Shown piece by piece: positions 44,562 through 53,531 of a stretch of 61,865 nt of DNA. Source of the stretch: Saprospiraceae bacterium (GTDB lineage: Bacteria > Bacteroidota > Bacteroidia > Chitinophagales > Saprospiraceae); the NCBI GenBank assembly GCA_020630955.1, contig JAHDIE010000010.1, positions 30,198 through 92,062 of the forward strand, in the 5' to 3' direction. Within the stretch, counting starts at the first letter, position 1; each line of letters opens with the position of its first letter. The notes beneath the pieces were generated by a model, which worked only from the letters and a program-made list of their open reading frames with translations, was not told the DNA's origin and searched no databases. The position numbers were made by a program, and so were the translations under genes.

Positions 44562-47500
44562 ATGATGACTAAGGTTCTAAAATCTTTGGTTCTTTTACTT
44601 GCAGTATTCTGCGTTCAATCTAACGCAAATGCTCAATGTGACAGTGAAACTGTAAATTCATCATTGCATGTAAGCTTTGATGATTGTGTATCCAATACAA
44701 CCAATGGCACAAATGTCGATTATTCCGAATTTACAGCAACTTACTCCAATAATAATGTATGCAACAATGTTTCTTTGATTGGAGGAAATATATACCGAAA
44801 CAATCCACAAGAAAATCCACATTCATGCACACCTGGTGTCAATGATACTCCAGGAATGTGTATCGGTTATAGCACTGATTGTAGTTACATTCCAGGCACA
44901 GACCAAGCCGTAAGGTTTGATGTTTTGATTGATCCAACTAGCGGGTCATCATCGTTAACATCGCTTAGTTTTTATGAGTTGTCATCACCGATTTTCCAAT
45001 ATATTAACGGAAATAATGGACAGAATAATAGACCTCTTTACTACGCAATTAGAGTATTGTCAAACGGGCAAGAAATATTTCATGAAACGGATATAGCAAC
45101 TACTCAAGAGTGGTCCCTAGAGTCATTTGATTTTAGTAATATTGCTGCCTTTTCAGTCTCCAGTCCTACAACCTTTAATTTTGAACTTACAGCATATTGC
45201 GCCGACTATATTGGAGGCGCTGTTTCAGTTTGGGATTTGGATGAACTTACTGTAAGTACAAGCTGTAAGAGTTCTACAATAGATTTAGACGCCAATATCC
45301 AAATTGCTGGTGATCAAACAGCTAGTTCTTGTAATGGAACTACATTTAATTTTGTAACTGGTTCCAATCCTACTGGAGCGGTTTGCACTTGGTACTTTAA
45401 TTGGCCTAGTACTGACCCATCTACAGTTTTTGTTGGAGCAAACCCTGTTTATACATTTCCTGAAGAAGGTATTTATACGATTAGAAAAGAGGTGGTGCTA
45501 GGCGATTGTTTTGCCTCAGATGAACTAATAGTCTCTGCTTTCAATAATGGGGTAATTGGTAATGGAGTCAATGGTAATACCGACGGCTTCGATGTCAATG
45601 TAGTTGCTTGTAATGGGGCTTTGGTAGATATCAATTTAGTAAGTACAGCATTCGATCAAAACGATGGCTATGAAGTGAATAGTTGGAGTTGGACCATAAC
45701 AGTAAATGGGGTGACGCAATCGGCTTCTGGGCCAGAAGTGTCATTGGTATTGTCAAATGTTGATGATGTCATAATTAGCCTTTTAGCAACAAGTACTTCT
45801 GGTTGTCAAAATACATTTACAGAGTCATTTAATGTAGGTGACTTATTTCCACTTTCATCATTTGTTGCAGTATTAGAAGAATGTACAGATTCTGGTTATA
45901 TAATTTCTATTACAGATAACACAAATACCACTGACTTTACCATAGAATCTTATGAGTGGTCCTTGATTGTCGATGGCCAAGTATTTGACCCCGGTAACGT
46001 TAATGCTTTTACATTTGAAACAGTAAACGATTTATTTGATATTTCACATCTTGTATATTTCACCAACGGGTGTACAGGGCAATCAAACTCACAATCTATA
46101 AGTGTTGAGGATGACCTTGTTCCTGATTTTGATATTGCGATTGTAACAGATTCAATTGGAGGCGGAGGCAATGATTGCACTTCTCAATCCTTAGAGATCA
46201 TTCCTACTGGTGGATCAATTAACGGAAATATTACAAGCATAGAATGGGTAGTTACAGTGGCAGGAATGACTTTTAATTTTACAGGTAACCCAATTGACTT
46301 AGAGGGCATAATTACAGAACCAGCTACTGTGACAGCTACAATCAATTATGATAATGGTTGTAGTTTTACAGTTTCTGAGACAATTGCTCCATCAGACTTT
46401 CCAGGTGGTACAGGTTCTTTAAATGTAACTTTTAATGGTAATCCAGTGATCGATTGTGAAGGCGAAGAAACTCCTTTGTTGATAGATCCTAATCCAAATT
46501 ACGTATATACGTGGAGTCCAACTGATGGTCTAAGCTTTACTGATAATGTGAATTTCTCAGATCCCGTAGTTTCTGTGTCTGAGGTAACCACTTACGCTGT
46601 TACTGTTACGGATGGAGCTTGTACTTTCGTCGGGAGTGTCATAGTTGTTCCAGAAGAACTGGCAAATCCATCAATTGATTTGGATGGTTCTGGCTCAAAT
46701 AATAATGAGTTTTGTGACGGTGTAATTTCTGCTTCTGTTACAAACCCAATCGCTGGTGTTGAATATGAATGGTCTTGTGGAGATGATTTTGCCGAAATTA
46801 TTGGAACTGGAACAAGTATTGTTTATGATGCAGGAGTTTTTAGTTCTAAAGAATTTTGTGTTAGGATTGCTAACACTAATCCGGCATGCGATATACATAC
46901 CTGTGCGACGGTATTAGGACAACCCAACTTCGATTTGAACTTTAATGGTAATCCTGTTATTGATTGTAACGATGACGTCACACCTGTATTGTTAAATCCA
47001 AATCCTAATTATACATATACTTGGGATCCAACCGATGGATTAAGCTTCACTGATATGATTAATTTTTCAGACCCAACTGTTTCTGTTTCTGAAATTACAA
47101 CATACAACCTTACAGTGACTGACGGTGAATGTATGATCGATACTTCCATACTTGTAATTCCTGAAGATTTAGCAATTCCTGAAGTTGATCTTCTCGGATT
47201 AGGGGTCAATGAAAACATTTTTTGTAATGGAATTATTGAGATTGTGGTGACCAATCCAATTGACGGAGTGGAATATGAATGGTCTTGTGGTTCTGACTTC
47301 ATTGATATTATCGCAGTTGGTGATTCTTTAATTTATGATGCAGGCTTAGATTTTGATGTGAAAGAGATCTGTGTTAGAATTGAAGGTGCTGATGCTGCTT
47401 GTGATATATCTACTTGTATAGATGTTATCAATGGTCATCCAAATCTAGAATATGTAAATCCATTGGTTATGTGTCCTGGTGATACTATCCAATATGAAAT

Positions 47501-48959
47501 AATAAATAATAATGATGAGGACATCGTAATAGTGTTTGAAGATGATCCACATATTATTGAGTTTGACGAAAATGGATTACCAATAATTGGAGTAGGAGAA
47601 AATGAAGACATATTTGGGATTCCATTTACGGTGACCAATGAATTTTGTGTTCTTGTGGATACATTAATTGTTGAACCAAGTGAAAATCAACAATTGGATT
47701 TTGAGTGGACCATTGAGGAGTGTGGAGAGTTAACCATCTGTTTTGATGCTTTAAATATTGACCCTGATAATGGAGTTCCATTCTGGGATTTTGGAGATCC
47801 AACAACAGATTCAGATACTTCAAGCATATTTAATCCTTGTTATACCTATCCTGATACAGGTTTTTATAATGTTGTATTAATGGATTTTAGTGAACTTTGT
47901 CCAGGAATAACAGATACTATGGAAATTGAGGTTGCAGCTGAACCTTGGATTCAAATTATAAACGGAGACACTCTGTTTTTTGAAGAGTATCCGGTAATAC
48001 TTGAAAGCGAAACAAATGGAGATCCTGAAACAATAATTTGGTGCGATGAAGATGGGAATCCTATTGGCAACGGACCAAGCATAGAAATATCGGAAGGGGA
48101 CAGTCTGTGTATTTTTGCCAAAATAACAGATCAATTTGAGTGCTCAGACACAGCTAAGATACTGTTGATCATGGATGAAGGCAAATTTAATGATATTGAT
48201 GGGATTGAAGGTCCGGATGAGGCGGTTTGTGCAAATGATACTTTGACGCTTAACTTGTTAGTAGATAATCCGGAAGATTATACTTATAACTGGGGCCCAT
48301 CTGATTGTGTCCTAAGTGGAGGAGATTCAATTATGCCAACAGTTAGTGTTGGAACAGAAAGTAAAGAATTTAGTGTAACTGTTACTGATATTGCTTCAAT
48401 GATGGATAGCGTGTTTAATTACTTTGTAGAGGTAAATGTTCTCGACATTGAAATAGAATGTAGCTTTGAAGATGGAGTAATAAATTGGGGTAGTGAAGGA
48501 ACTATAAGTGTGATTTCTCCAGCTAATGCCACTTATGAGTGGAGTACAGGTGAAACTGGTTCATCCATTACAATCAGCCCAACTGAAAATACTTCATATT
48601 CAGTTACGGTAACTGATGAAAATGGATGTACTGGAGTAGAAACAAAGTCTGTCGAAGTAATGCAAGTAAACTGTAGTGAAGAAGGAGTATTCTTGCCAAC
48701 GGCCTTTTCTCCAAATTCTGATGGAATTAATGATGTATTTAGATTGCGAAGCCTTTGGATAGATAGTATTTCTGTATTTATCGTTTATGATCGATGGGGA
48801 GAAGAGGTCTATAATGCAAATGGTAATTTCACATCTGGTTGGGATGGAACTTTTGATGGTGTAGAATTAGCTCCAGATGTTTATGCATTTTGTGTAAAAG
48901 GAGTATGTATTGATGGTACAGAGTTTACCAGAGTCGGAAATGTAAGTTTAATGAAATAA
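44562..48959 (+). CDS. Large surface protein with T9SS type B (CHU_C) sorting domain
   Basis: The 1465-residue exported protein has a signal peptide ending at ANAQ. An N-terminal beta-sandwich region (about 26-230, several Cys) and many PKD/Ig-like repeats with periodic Cys pairs follow. The last 90 residues (about 1376-1465) match the gliding-motility/T9SS type B domain: VFLPTAFSPNSDGINDVF, YDRWGEEVYNANG, GWDGTFDGVELAPDVYAF. It is probably exported through the PorP-like protein and exposed as an adhesin or filament. A 170-residue unit is tandemly duplicated (46431-47450). A strong terminator ends the operon. Confidence 0.92.
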   Translation: MMTKVLKSLVLLLAVFCVQSNANAQCDSETVNSSLHVSFDDCVSNTTNGTNVDYSEFTATYSNNNVCNNVSLIGGNIYRNNPQENPHSCTPGVNDTPGMCIGYSTDCSYIPGTDQAVRFDVLIDPTSGSSSLTSLSFYELSSPIFQYINGNNGQNNRPLYYAIRVLSNGQEIFHETDIATTQEWSLESFDFSNIAAFSVSSPTTFNFELTAYCADYIGGAVSVWDLDELTVSTSCKSSTIDLDANIQIAGDQTASSCNGTTFNFVTGSNPTGAVCTWYFNWPSTDPSTVFVGANPVYTFPEEGIYTIRKEVVLGDCFASDELIVSAFNNGVIGNGVNGNTDGFDVNVVACNGALVDINLVSTAFDQNDGYEVNSWSWTITVNGVTQSASGPEVSLVLSNVDDVIISLLATSTSGCQNTFTESFNVGDLFPLSSFVAVLEECTDSGYIISITDNTNTTDFTIESYEWSLIVDGQVFDPGNVNAFTFETVNDLFDISHLVYFTNGCTGQSNSQSISVEDDLVPDFDIAIVTDSIGGGGNDCTSQSLEIIPTGGSINGNITSIEWVVTVAGMTFNFTGNPIDLEGIITEPATVTATINYDNGCSFTVSETIAPSDFPGGTGSLNVTFNGNPVIDCEGEETPLLIDPNPNYVYTWSPTDGLSFTDNVNFSDPVVSVSEVTTYAVTVTDGACTFVGSVIVVPEELANPSIDLDGSGSNNNEFCDGVISASVTNPIAGVEYEWSCGDDFAEIIGTGTSIVYDAGVFSSKEFCVRIANTNPACDIHTCATVLGQPNFDLNFNGNPVIDCNDDVTPVLLNPNPNYTYTWDPTDGLSFTDMINFSDPTVSVSEITTYNLTVTDGECMIDTSILVIPEDLAIPEVDLLGLGVNENIFCNGIIEIVVTNPIDGVEYEWSCGSDFIDIIAVGDSLIYDAGLDFDVKEICVRIEGADAACDISTCIDVINGHPNLEYVNPLVMCPGDTIQYEIINNNDEDIVIVFEDDPHIIEFDENGLPIIGVGENEDIFGIPFTVTNEFCVLVDTLIVEPSENQQLDFEWTIEECGELTICFDALNIDPDNGVPFWDFGDPTTDSDTSSIFNPCYTYPDTGFYNVVLMDFSELCPGITDTMEIEVAAEPWIQIINGDTLFFEEYPVILESETNGDPETIIWCDEDGNPIGNGPSIEISEGDSLCIFAKITDQFECSDTAKILLIMDEGKFNDIDGIEGPDEAVCANDTLTLNLLVDNPEDYTYNWGPSDCVLSGGDSIMPTVSVGTESKEFSVTVTDIASMMDSVFNYFVEVNVLDIEIECSFEDGVINWGSEGTISVISPANATYEWSTGETGSSITISPTENTSYSVTVTDENGCTGVETKSVEVMQVNCSEEGVFLPTAFSPNSDGINDVFRLRSLWIDSISVFIVYDRWGEEVYNANGNFTSGWDGTFDGVELAPDVYAFCVKGVCIDGTEFTRVGNVSLMK
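46431..47450 (+). repeat. Two-copy 510-bp tandem repeat inside the CHU_C cargo
   Basis: The coding sequence repeats with a period of 510 bases (170 codons). The units begin at 46431 and 46941, both encoding FNGNPVIDC. Both copies then show NPNY.YTW, PTDGLSFTD, TNPI.GVEYEWSCG and VRI...AACDI-type segments. The protein copies are clearly paralogous but diverged, so the duplication is not recent. Each unit seems to hold a PKD-like and a second Ig-like fold. Confidence 0.85.
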
Positions 48960-48981
48960 GTTCTTAAATTGATAAATTTTT

Positions 48982-49014
48982 GAGCCTTGCTTCGTTCGGA
49001 AGCAAGGCTCTTTT
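48982..49014. terminator. Bidirectional terminator after the T9SS operon
   Basis: A perfect 12-bp GC-rich stem (GAGCCTTGCTTC / GAAGCAAGGCTC) closes a GTTCG loop and is followed by TTTTATTT. A-rich bases precede it, so it may also serve the convergent yajC gene ending at 49017. Confidence 0.92.
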
Positions 49015-49016
49015 AT

Positions 49017-49298
49017 TTAGTCTGAGCTTCCAGATATTCTTTTGACATAGTCTTCACTCATTTCCATTGAAATAGCATTTGGTACTACATTGATAAATGT
49101 CTTTTGGTCTAATTGAAGGCTTACTGTGTGAGTATCAATTTTACTTATTTTTCCAATGATGCCACTGGTCGTAACAACTTGATCTCCTTTCTTCATTTCT
49201 TTAACGAATTTTTCTTGAGCCTTTTGTTTTTTTGCTTGTGGCCTAAGAAAGAAAAAGAAAACTACTGCCAGCATTGCAGGTATAAATATAAAATCCAT
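49017..49298 (-). CDS. yajC: Preprotein translocase auxiliary subunit YajC
   Basis: The 93-residue protein from ATG 49298 has an N-terminal transmembrane helix (FIFIPAMLAVVFFFFLRP) followed by the cytosolic part KKQKAQEKFVKEMKKGDQVV and TTSGIIGKI. This is the standard YajC layout. YajC associates with SecDF at the Sec translocon. An upstream TTG at 49319 adds seven residues and is less likely. It is divergent from aroK. Confidence 0.93.
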   Translation of the reverse strand: MDFIFIPAMLAVVFFFFLRPQAKKQKAQEKFVKEMKKGDQVVTTSGIIGKISKIDTHTVSLQLDQKTFINVVPNAISMEMSEDYVKRISGSSD

Positions 49299-49316
49299 AT
49301 TAGCTATTATTTGTAG

Positions 49317-49324
49317 CAAATATA
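49317..49324 (-). promoter_or_regulatory. Candidate -7 promoter box of yajC
   Basis: The minus strand reads TATATTTG, an exact match to TAnnTTTG, 19 bases upstream of the ATG at 49298. The implied leader is very short. Confidence 0.45.
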
Positions 49325-49343
49325 ATAAACAAGTTAATAGCTC

Positions 49344-49364
49344 TAAATTTGTTCACTATGTTTG
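49344..49364 (+). promoter_or_regulatory. Candidate -7 boxes of aroK
   Basis: Two exact TAnnTTTG matches lie close together, TAAATTTG (49344-49351) and TATGTTTG (49357-49364), 24-37 bases ahead of the aroK ATG. Either could be used. Confidence 0.4.
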
Positions 49365-49387
49365 TATAATAAAGCAGGCTAAATAAA

Positions 49388-49921
49388 ATGAATATTTTTT
49401 TAACAGGTTATATGGGGTCAGGAAAGTCATATGTTGGTAAAGAATTAGCAAATGATCTTGGTTATAAGTTTGTTGATACAGATGAATTTTTATGCCAAAA
49501 GGAATCAATGACAATAGAACAAATTTTCAACTTTAAAGGCGAGCAATATTTTCGTAATTCTGAATTTGAAGTAATCAAGGAGCTTAGTTTCAATAAAAAT
49601 AGAGTGATTGCCTTGGGAGGAGGTGCCTATGTGCAGCCTATTATTCATAACTTTATTACTAATTTAGAAAATGTATTAATTGTGTATTTGAAATATGATG
49701 TTGATACATTATTGAATCGATTAAAGGATGAAAAAAGACAAAGACCTTTGATTAAAAATTCAAATAACCTAAGAGATTTTATTGAAAATCATCTGGCATC
49801 AAGATCTCCATTTTATGAAAATTCAAATTTGATTATCGATAATGAGCCTGATACTGAGAAAATAATTGATCAAATAAAGACCTATTTAAAATTTGTCAAT
49901 TATAATCCGTCAACAACTTGA
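49388..49921 (+). CDS. aroK: Shikimate kinase
   Basis: AroK phosphorylates shikimate in aromatic amino-acid and chorismate synthesis. The 177-residue protein carries Walker A GYMGSGKS (7-14), the shikimate-binding DTDEF with FR (about 57-58), GGGAYVQP and the lid segment RQRPLIKN. Length and motifs are normal. It links to MqnA in this window because both draw on chorismate. It overlaps the convergent subtilase gene by 22 bases. Confidence 0.95.
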   Translation: MNIFLTGYMGSGKSYVGKELANDLGYKFVDTDEFLCQKESMTIEQIFNFKGEQYFRNSEFEVIKELSFNKNRVIALGGGAYVQPIIHNFITNLENVLIVYLKYDVDTLLNRLKDEKRQRPLIKNSNNLRDFIENHLASRSPFYENSNLIIDNEPDTEKIIDQIKTYLKFVNYNPSTT

Positions 49922-51369
49922 ATTGGTTGGATTATTGGAGTTGAGGAGTTTTGTGCGGAAACTGCTCCTGTATTCAATTTTGTGTAGACTTCTTTAGTAG
50001 TAATATTTGGATGATACATTTTTAATATAGCAATCATGCCTGCCACAAATGGCGCAGCCATAGATGTTCCATTAAACTGTTTGTATTGATTTTTGGGGAA
50101 AGTTGATAGGATGTTTACTCCAGGTGCTGCTATTCCCATTTCTAATTCATCTACATTGTTTGAAAACGGAGCTAAGGAAAGTTTTTCATCGACTGCAGCA
50201 ACTGCGATAACTCCCTTTGTATTAGCTGGTGAATAGTTTTTAGCATTTTTTGATGAGTTGCCTGCTGCAACTACTACAATTGATCCATGCTTGTTTGCAT
50301 ATTGAACAGCTTCCTTGTAGGCTTTTTCTTTTTGTTCGGAGGTCATTCCTCCAAGGGATAGAGAAATTACATCGGCATTAAGATCTACAGCTTTTATTAT
50401 ACCACTTATAATAGTCTGTTGAGTCCCAAATCCAAAGTTGTTCAATACCTGAATACTCATAATCTCTATTGGGGAGTCCTTTGGTAAGATAGAAGCTATT
50501 CCTTTTTTATTATTACTAATGGCAGCAGCAATTCCAGCACAATGGGTTCCATGTCCTTTTGGATCGGTATCGCTTTTTTTATCACCACTTGATTTATAAA
50601 TTTTAGACAAGTCTTCATGTTTACTATCAATTCCTGTATCAAGTATAGCTATCAAAACTTTCTTTTTAGGTTTTAGTTTTGACTCAGAAAGCTTATCATG
50701 CATTTGAGAAAGTTGGAAAGCTTCGATATGCCATTGGCCTTTTGAAAATGGGTCGTTAAAATTGCTATTGAGCTTATCATCAACAGTTGTTAGCTCTTTT
50801 AAGTCAGGAAGATCTACGCGTTGATTTTCTTCTACCCATTCAATTTTATTATTTCCTTTTAAGGAGTGTACAAATTTCGTAGGATCAATATTTTCATAAA
50901 GATCCAAAACATAATAATCGTCAAGATCTGTCCTGGAATTATACTTTGGGTCGAAGGCAAGTTCAAAACTTTCAATCGAATGAGCATAATCGTTTACAAA
51001 ATCATTTGCGTATTGTAAATCATGAAATTTAATTAGAACCTCTGGATGATCCTCATAAGTTTGAGTAGCAAATTTAGATTGGGCAATTCCATGGGTATAA
51101 TAAAGAGATAACCCTAATGGGAAAAGTATGAATATGGACCATTTTAGGTGCTTAATGAATTGAAACACAAATAAATGGATGGAAAAAATAATTAAATCCA
51201 ACCCTGTGTGCCATATACTGGATGCTAATGAATTTTCACTTCCGTAAATGAGTATTATCGATCCGAATAGACTCATGAAAGAAAGAAATGAGGCTATACG
51301 CCATTCCGGTTTAATATTCCAGATGCCAAAGAAAATAAAGCTTAAACAATATAGAAACAAATGGTCCAT
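49900..51369 (-). CDS. Membrane-anchored S8 subtilase with four N-terminal helices
   Basis: The 489-residue protein begins with four hydrophobic segments (about residues 4-18, 23-43, 50-72, 76-96). An I9-like prodomain (about 108-188, ending NKIEWVEENQRV) and the catalytic domain follow. The triad is Asp244 (ILDTGID), His273 (GHGTHCAGI) and Ser436 (NGTSMAAPF). Most subtilases have one signal peptide, so this layout is unusual. With four helices and a cytoplasmic N-terminus the protease would face the cytoplasm, while the opposite topology would put it outside. It overlaps aroK by 22 bases at the 3' end. Confidence 0.9.
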   Translation of the reverse strand: MDHLFLYCLSFIFFGIWNIKPEWRIASFLSFMSLFGSIILIYGSENSLASSIWHTGLDLIIFSIHLFVFQFIKHLKWSIFILFPLGLSLYYTHGIAQSKFATQTYEDHPEVLIKFHDLQYANDFVNDYAHSIESFELAFDPKYNSRTDLDDYYVLDLYENIDPTKFVHSLKGNNKIEWVEENQRVDLPDLKELTTVDDKLNSNFNDPFSKGQWHIEAFQLSQMHDKLSESKLKPKKKVLIAILDTGIDSKHEDLSKIYKSSGDKKSDTDPKGHGTHCAGIAAAISNNKKGIASILPKDSPIEIMSIQVLNNFGFGTQQTIISGIIKAVDLNADVISLSLGGMTSEQKEKAYKEAVQYANKHGSIVVVAAGNSSKNAKNYSPANTKGVIAVAAVDEKLSLAPFSNNVDELEMGIAAPGVNILSTFPKNQYKQFNGTSMAAPFVAGMIAILKMYHPNITTKEVYTKLNTGAVSAQNSSTPIIQPIQVVDGL

Positions 51370-51435
51370 TGTGGTTGTATATATATTTTATATAACCGAT
51401 TTTGAATGGAATTTAGTTCAGATTTTAGGAATTAG

Positions 51436-51464
51436 TTGTATTAAGGAAAATTATTATATTTTTG
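51436..51464 (+). promoter_or_regulatory. Promoter of trxB
   Basis: TTG at 51436-51438 and TATTTTTG at 51457-51464 are 18 bases apart. This matches the Bacteroidota -33 TTG / -7 TAnnTTTG promoter fully. The ATG at 51482 lies 18 bases downstream of the -7 box. Confidence 0.65.
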
Positions 51465-51481
51465 TGACTTAAATTTTATTA

Positions 51482-52414
51482 ATGATACATAATTGCGTAA
51501 TTGTGGGGTCTGGACCCGCTGGATATACTGCAGCCATCTATGCTGCAAGGGCTAATATGTCACCAGTTTTATATACAGGACATGAGCCAGGTGGTCAATT
51601 AATGATAACTACTGATGTTGAAAATTTCCCAGGATATCCAGAAGGCATAATGGGGCCTGAAATGATGGAGGATCTTAGAAAACAAGCTGAGCGTTTTGAT
51701 ACTAAGATTGTCAGTGATATGATCACTAAAGTTGATTTTACAGGGCCAGTCCACAAGCTTTGGGCTGAATCAGGTGATATAATTCAAGCGCATTCAGTAA
51801 TTATATCGACAGGGGCAAGTGCAAAATGGCTTGGGATAGAATCTGAGCAAGCATTTATGAATAAAGGTGTTAGTGCATGTGCTGTTTGCGATGGTTTCTT
51901 TTTTAGAGGAATGGAGGTAGCAGTAGTTGGGGGTGGAGATTCTGCTGCTGAGGAAGCTAGTTATTTAGCTAAATTATGTCCAAAAGTTCATTTGCTTGTT
52001 AGAAGAGATGAGCTTCGTGCTTCAAAAATTATGCAAGAAAGAGTAGTCAAAACTGAAAATATTGAAATTCATTGGAATACCTCCACTCAGGAAATTCTAG
52101 GAGATGAAGAAGGGGTTACTAGTGTGAAAGTAATTAATAATGTTACAAAGGAATTATCTGAAATTCCTGTGAAAGGATTCTTTGTTGCAATTGGGCACAC
52201 TCCTAACACAAAGATTTTTGACGAATGGTTGGAGCAAGATGAAACAGGTTATTTGGTCGTAAAACCTGGAACTACACTTACCAACAGAGAAGGTATTTTC
52301 GCTTCTGGAGATGCACAAGACAGAGTATACAGACAAGCTATAACAGCAGCGGGTACCGGGTGTATGGCTGCCTTAGATGCTGAAAGATATTTAACTGAAA
52401 AAGGAATTATTTAA
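51482..52414 (+). CDS. trxB: Thioredoxin reductase
   Basis: This FAD enzyme passes electrons from NADPH to thioredoxin. The 310-residue protein has the FAD motif GSGPAGYTAAIYAARA, the redox pair Cys133-Cys136 (ACAVCDGFFF) and the NADPH motif GGGDSAAEEASYL. The C-terminal FAD-binding GIFASGDAQDRVYRQAITAAG completes it. Fructose-bisphosphate aldolase follows eight bases later. No thioredoxin gene is adjacent. Confidence 0.96.
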   Translation: MIHNCVIVGSGPAGYTAAIYAARANMSPVLYTGHEPGGQLMITTDVENFPGYPEGIMGPEMMEDLRKQAERFDTKIVSDMITKVDFTGPVHKLWAESGDIIQAHSVIISTGASAKWLGIESEQAFMNKGVSACAVCDGFFFRGMEVAVVGGGDSAAEEASYLAKLCPKVHLLVRRDELRASKIMQERVVKTENIEIHWNTSTQEILGDEEGVTSVKVINNVTKELSEIPVKGFFVAIGHTPNTKIFDEWLEQDETGYLVVKPGTTLTNREGIFASGDAQDRVYRQAITAAGTGCMAALDAERYLTEKGII

Positions 52415-52422
52415 AAATCAAT

Positions 52423-53496
52423 ATGTCAAAACAATTTAGATCAGGTGTTTTATTTGGGCAAGAAGTAACAGATCTTCTTAATCATGCCAACGAGAATAAT
52501 TATGCAATACCTGCAGTAAACGTTGTGGGAACGAATACTGTAAATGCTGCATTAGAAACCGCAAGGTCAGTAAATTCACCCATTATCATTCAGTTTTCTA
52601 ATGGTGGAAGTACATTTACTGCTGGTAAAAGCTTATCTAATGAAGATCAAAAAGCAGCAATATTGGGGGGAATTTCCGGAGCATTGCATGTTCATAATGT
52701 TGCTGAGTATTACGATGTACCAGTCATTCTTCATACAGATCATTGTGCGAAAAAGCTTTTGCCATGGATTGATGGATTGTTGGATGCCAGTAAAACCCAC
52801 TTTGAGCAGCATCAAAGGCCACTTTATAGCTCACACATGTTAGATCTGTCGGAAGAGCCTATAGAAGAGAATATCGAAATTTGTGAAAAGTATTTGAAAG
52901 TCATGGCGCCTATTGGTATTACCTTAGAGATTGAATTAGGAGTTACTGGTGGAGAAGAAGATGGTGTAGACAATACAGATATTGACAATTCCAAATTATA
53001 TACACAACCGGAAGAAGTGTCTTACGCTTATGAAAAATTAAGTAAGATTTCTGACAAGTTTACTGTTGCAGCCGCATTTGGAAATGTTCATGGAGTATAT
53101 AAACCAGGGAATGTGGAGCTAACTCCAAAAATCCTTAAAAACTCTCAAGATTATGTCCAGAAGAAATTCAATACTGAATCCAATAATCCAATCAACTTTG
53201 TATTTCATGGAGGATCTGGATCAACCAGAGAAGAGATTCGTGAAGCCATTGAATATGGAGCCGTAAAGATGAATATCGATACCGACTTACAATGGGCTTT
53301 CTGGGAAGGAGTTAGGGATTATTATGAACCTAGAGTTGGTTATATGCAAACTCAAATCGGTAACCCTGAAGGTGAAGATTTTCCAAACAAGAAAAATTAT
53401 GACCCTAGAAAATGGTTGAGAGAAGGGGAGAAATCATTTGTTAAAAGATTGACAAAAGCCTATGAAGATCTAAATTGTCTCAATATTTTAAAATAG
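52423..53496 (+). CDS. fbaA: Class II fructose-bisphosphate aldolase
   Basis: The zinc aldolase cleaves fructose-1,6-bisphosphate in glycolysis and gluconeogenesis. The 357 residues show the metal motif HTDHC (104-108), the loop ELGVTGGEEDG, FGNVHGVY and the phosphate-binding FHGGSGSTREE with MNIDTDLQWAFW. These features place it with the longer class IIA enzymes of the E. coli FbaA kind. It forms a short operon with trxB and probably chrA. Confidence 0.96.
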   Translation: MSKQFRSGVLFGQEVTDLLNHANENNYAIPAVNVVGTNTVNAALETARSVNSPIIIQFSNGGSTFTAGKSLSNEDQKAAILGGISGALHVHNVAEYYDVPVILHTDHCAKKLLPWIDGLLDASKTHFEQHQRPLYSSHMLDLSEEPIEENIEICEKYLKVMAPIGITLEIELGVTGGEEDGVDNTDIDNSKLYTQPEEVSYAYEKLSKISDKFTVAAAFGNVHGVYKPGNVELTPKILKNSQDYVQKKFNTESNNPINFVFHGGSGSTREEIREAIEYGAVKMNIDTDLQWAFWEGVRDYYEPRVGYMQTQIGNPEGEDFPNKKNYDPRKWLREGEKSFVKRLTKAYEDLNCLNILK

Positions 53497-53531
53497 TAAA
53501 TCTTTAAGTAACTACTTTTTATTATTCTCTC

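Noticed and set aside
46695-46898. Minus-strand open frames inside the large cargo gene
   Set aside because: They come from the repetitive Ser/Thr/Asn-rich coding sequence and have no start context or motif.
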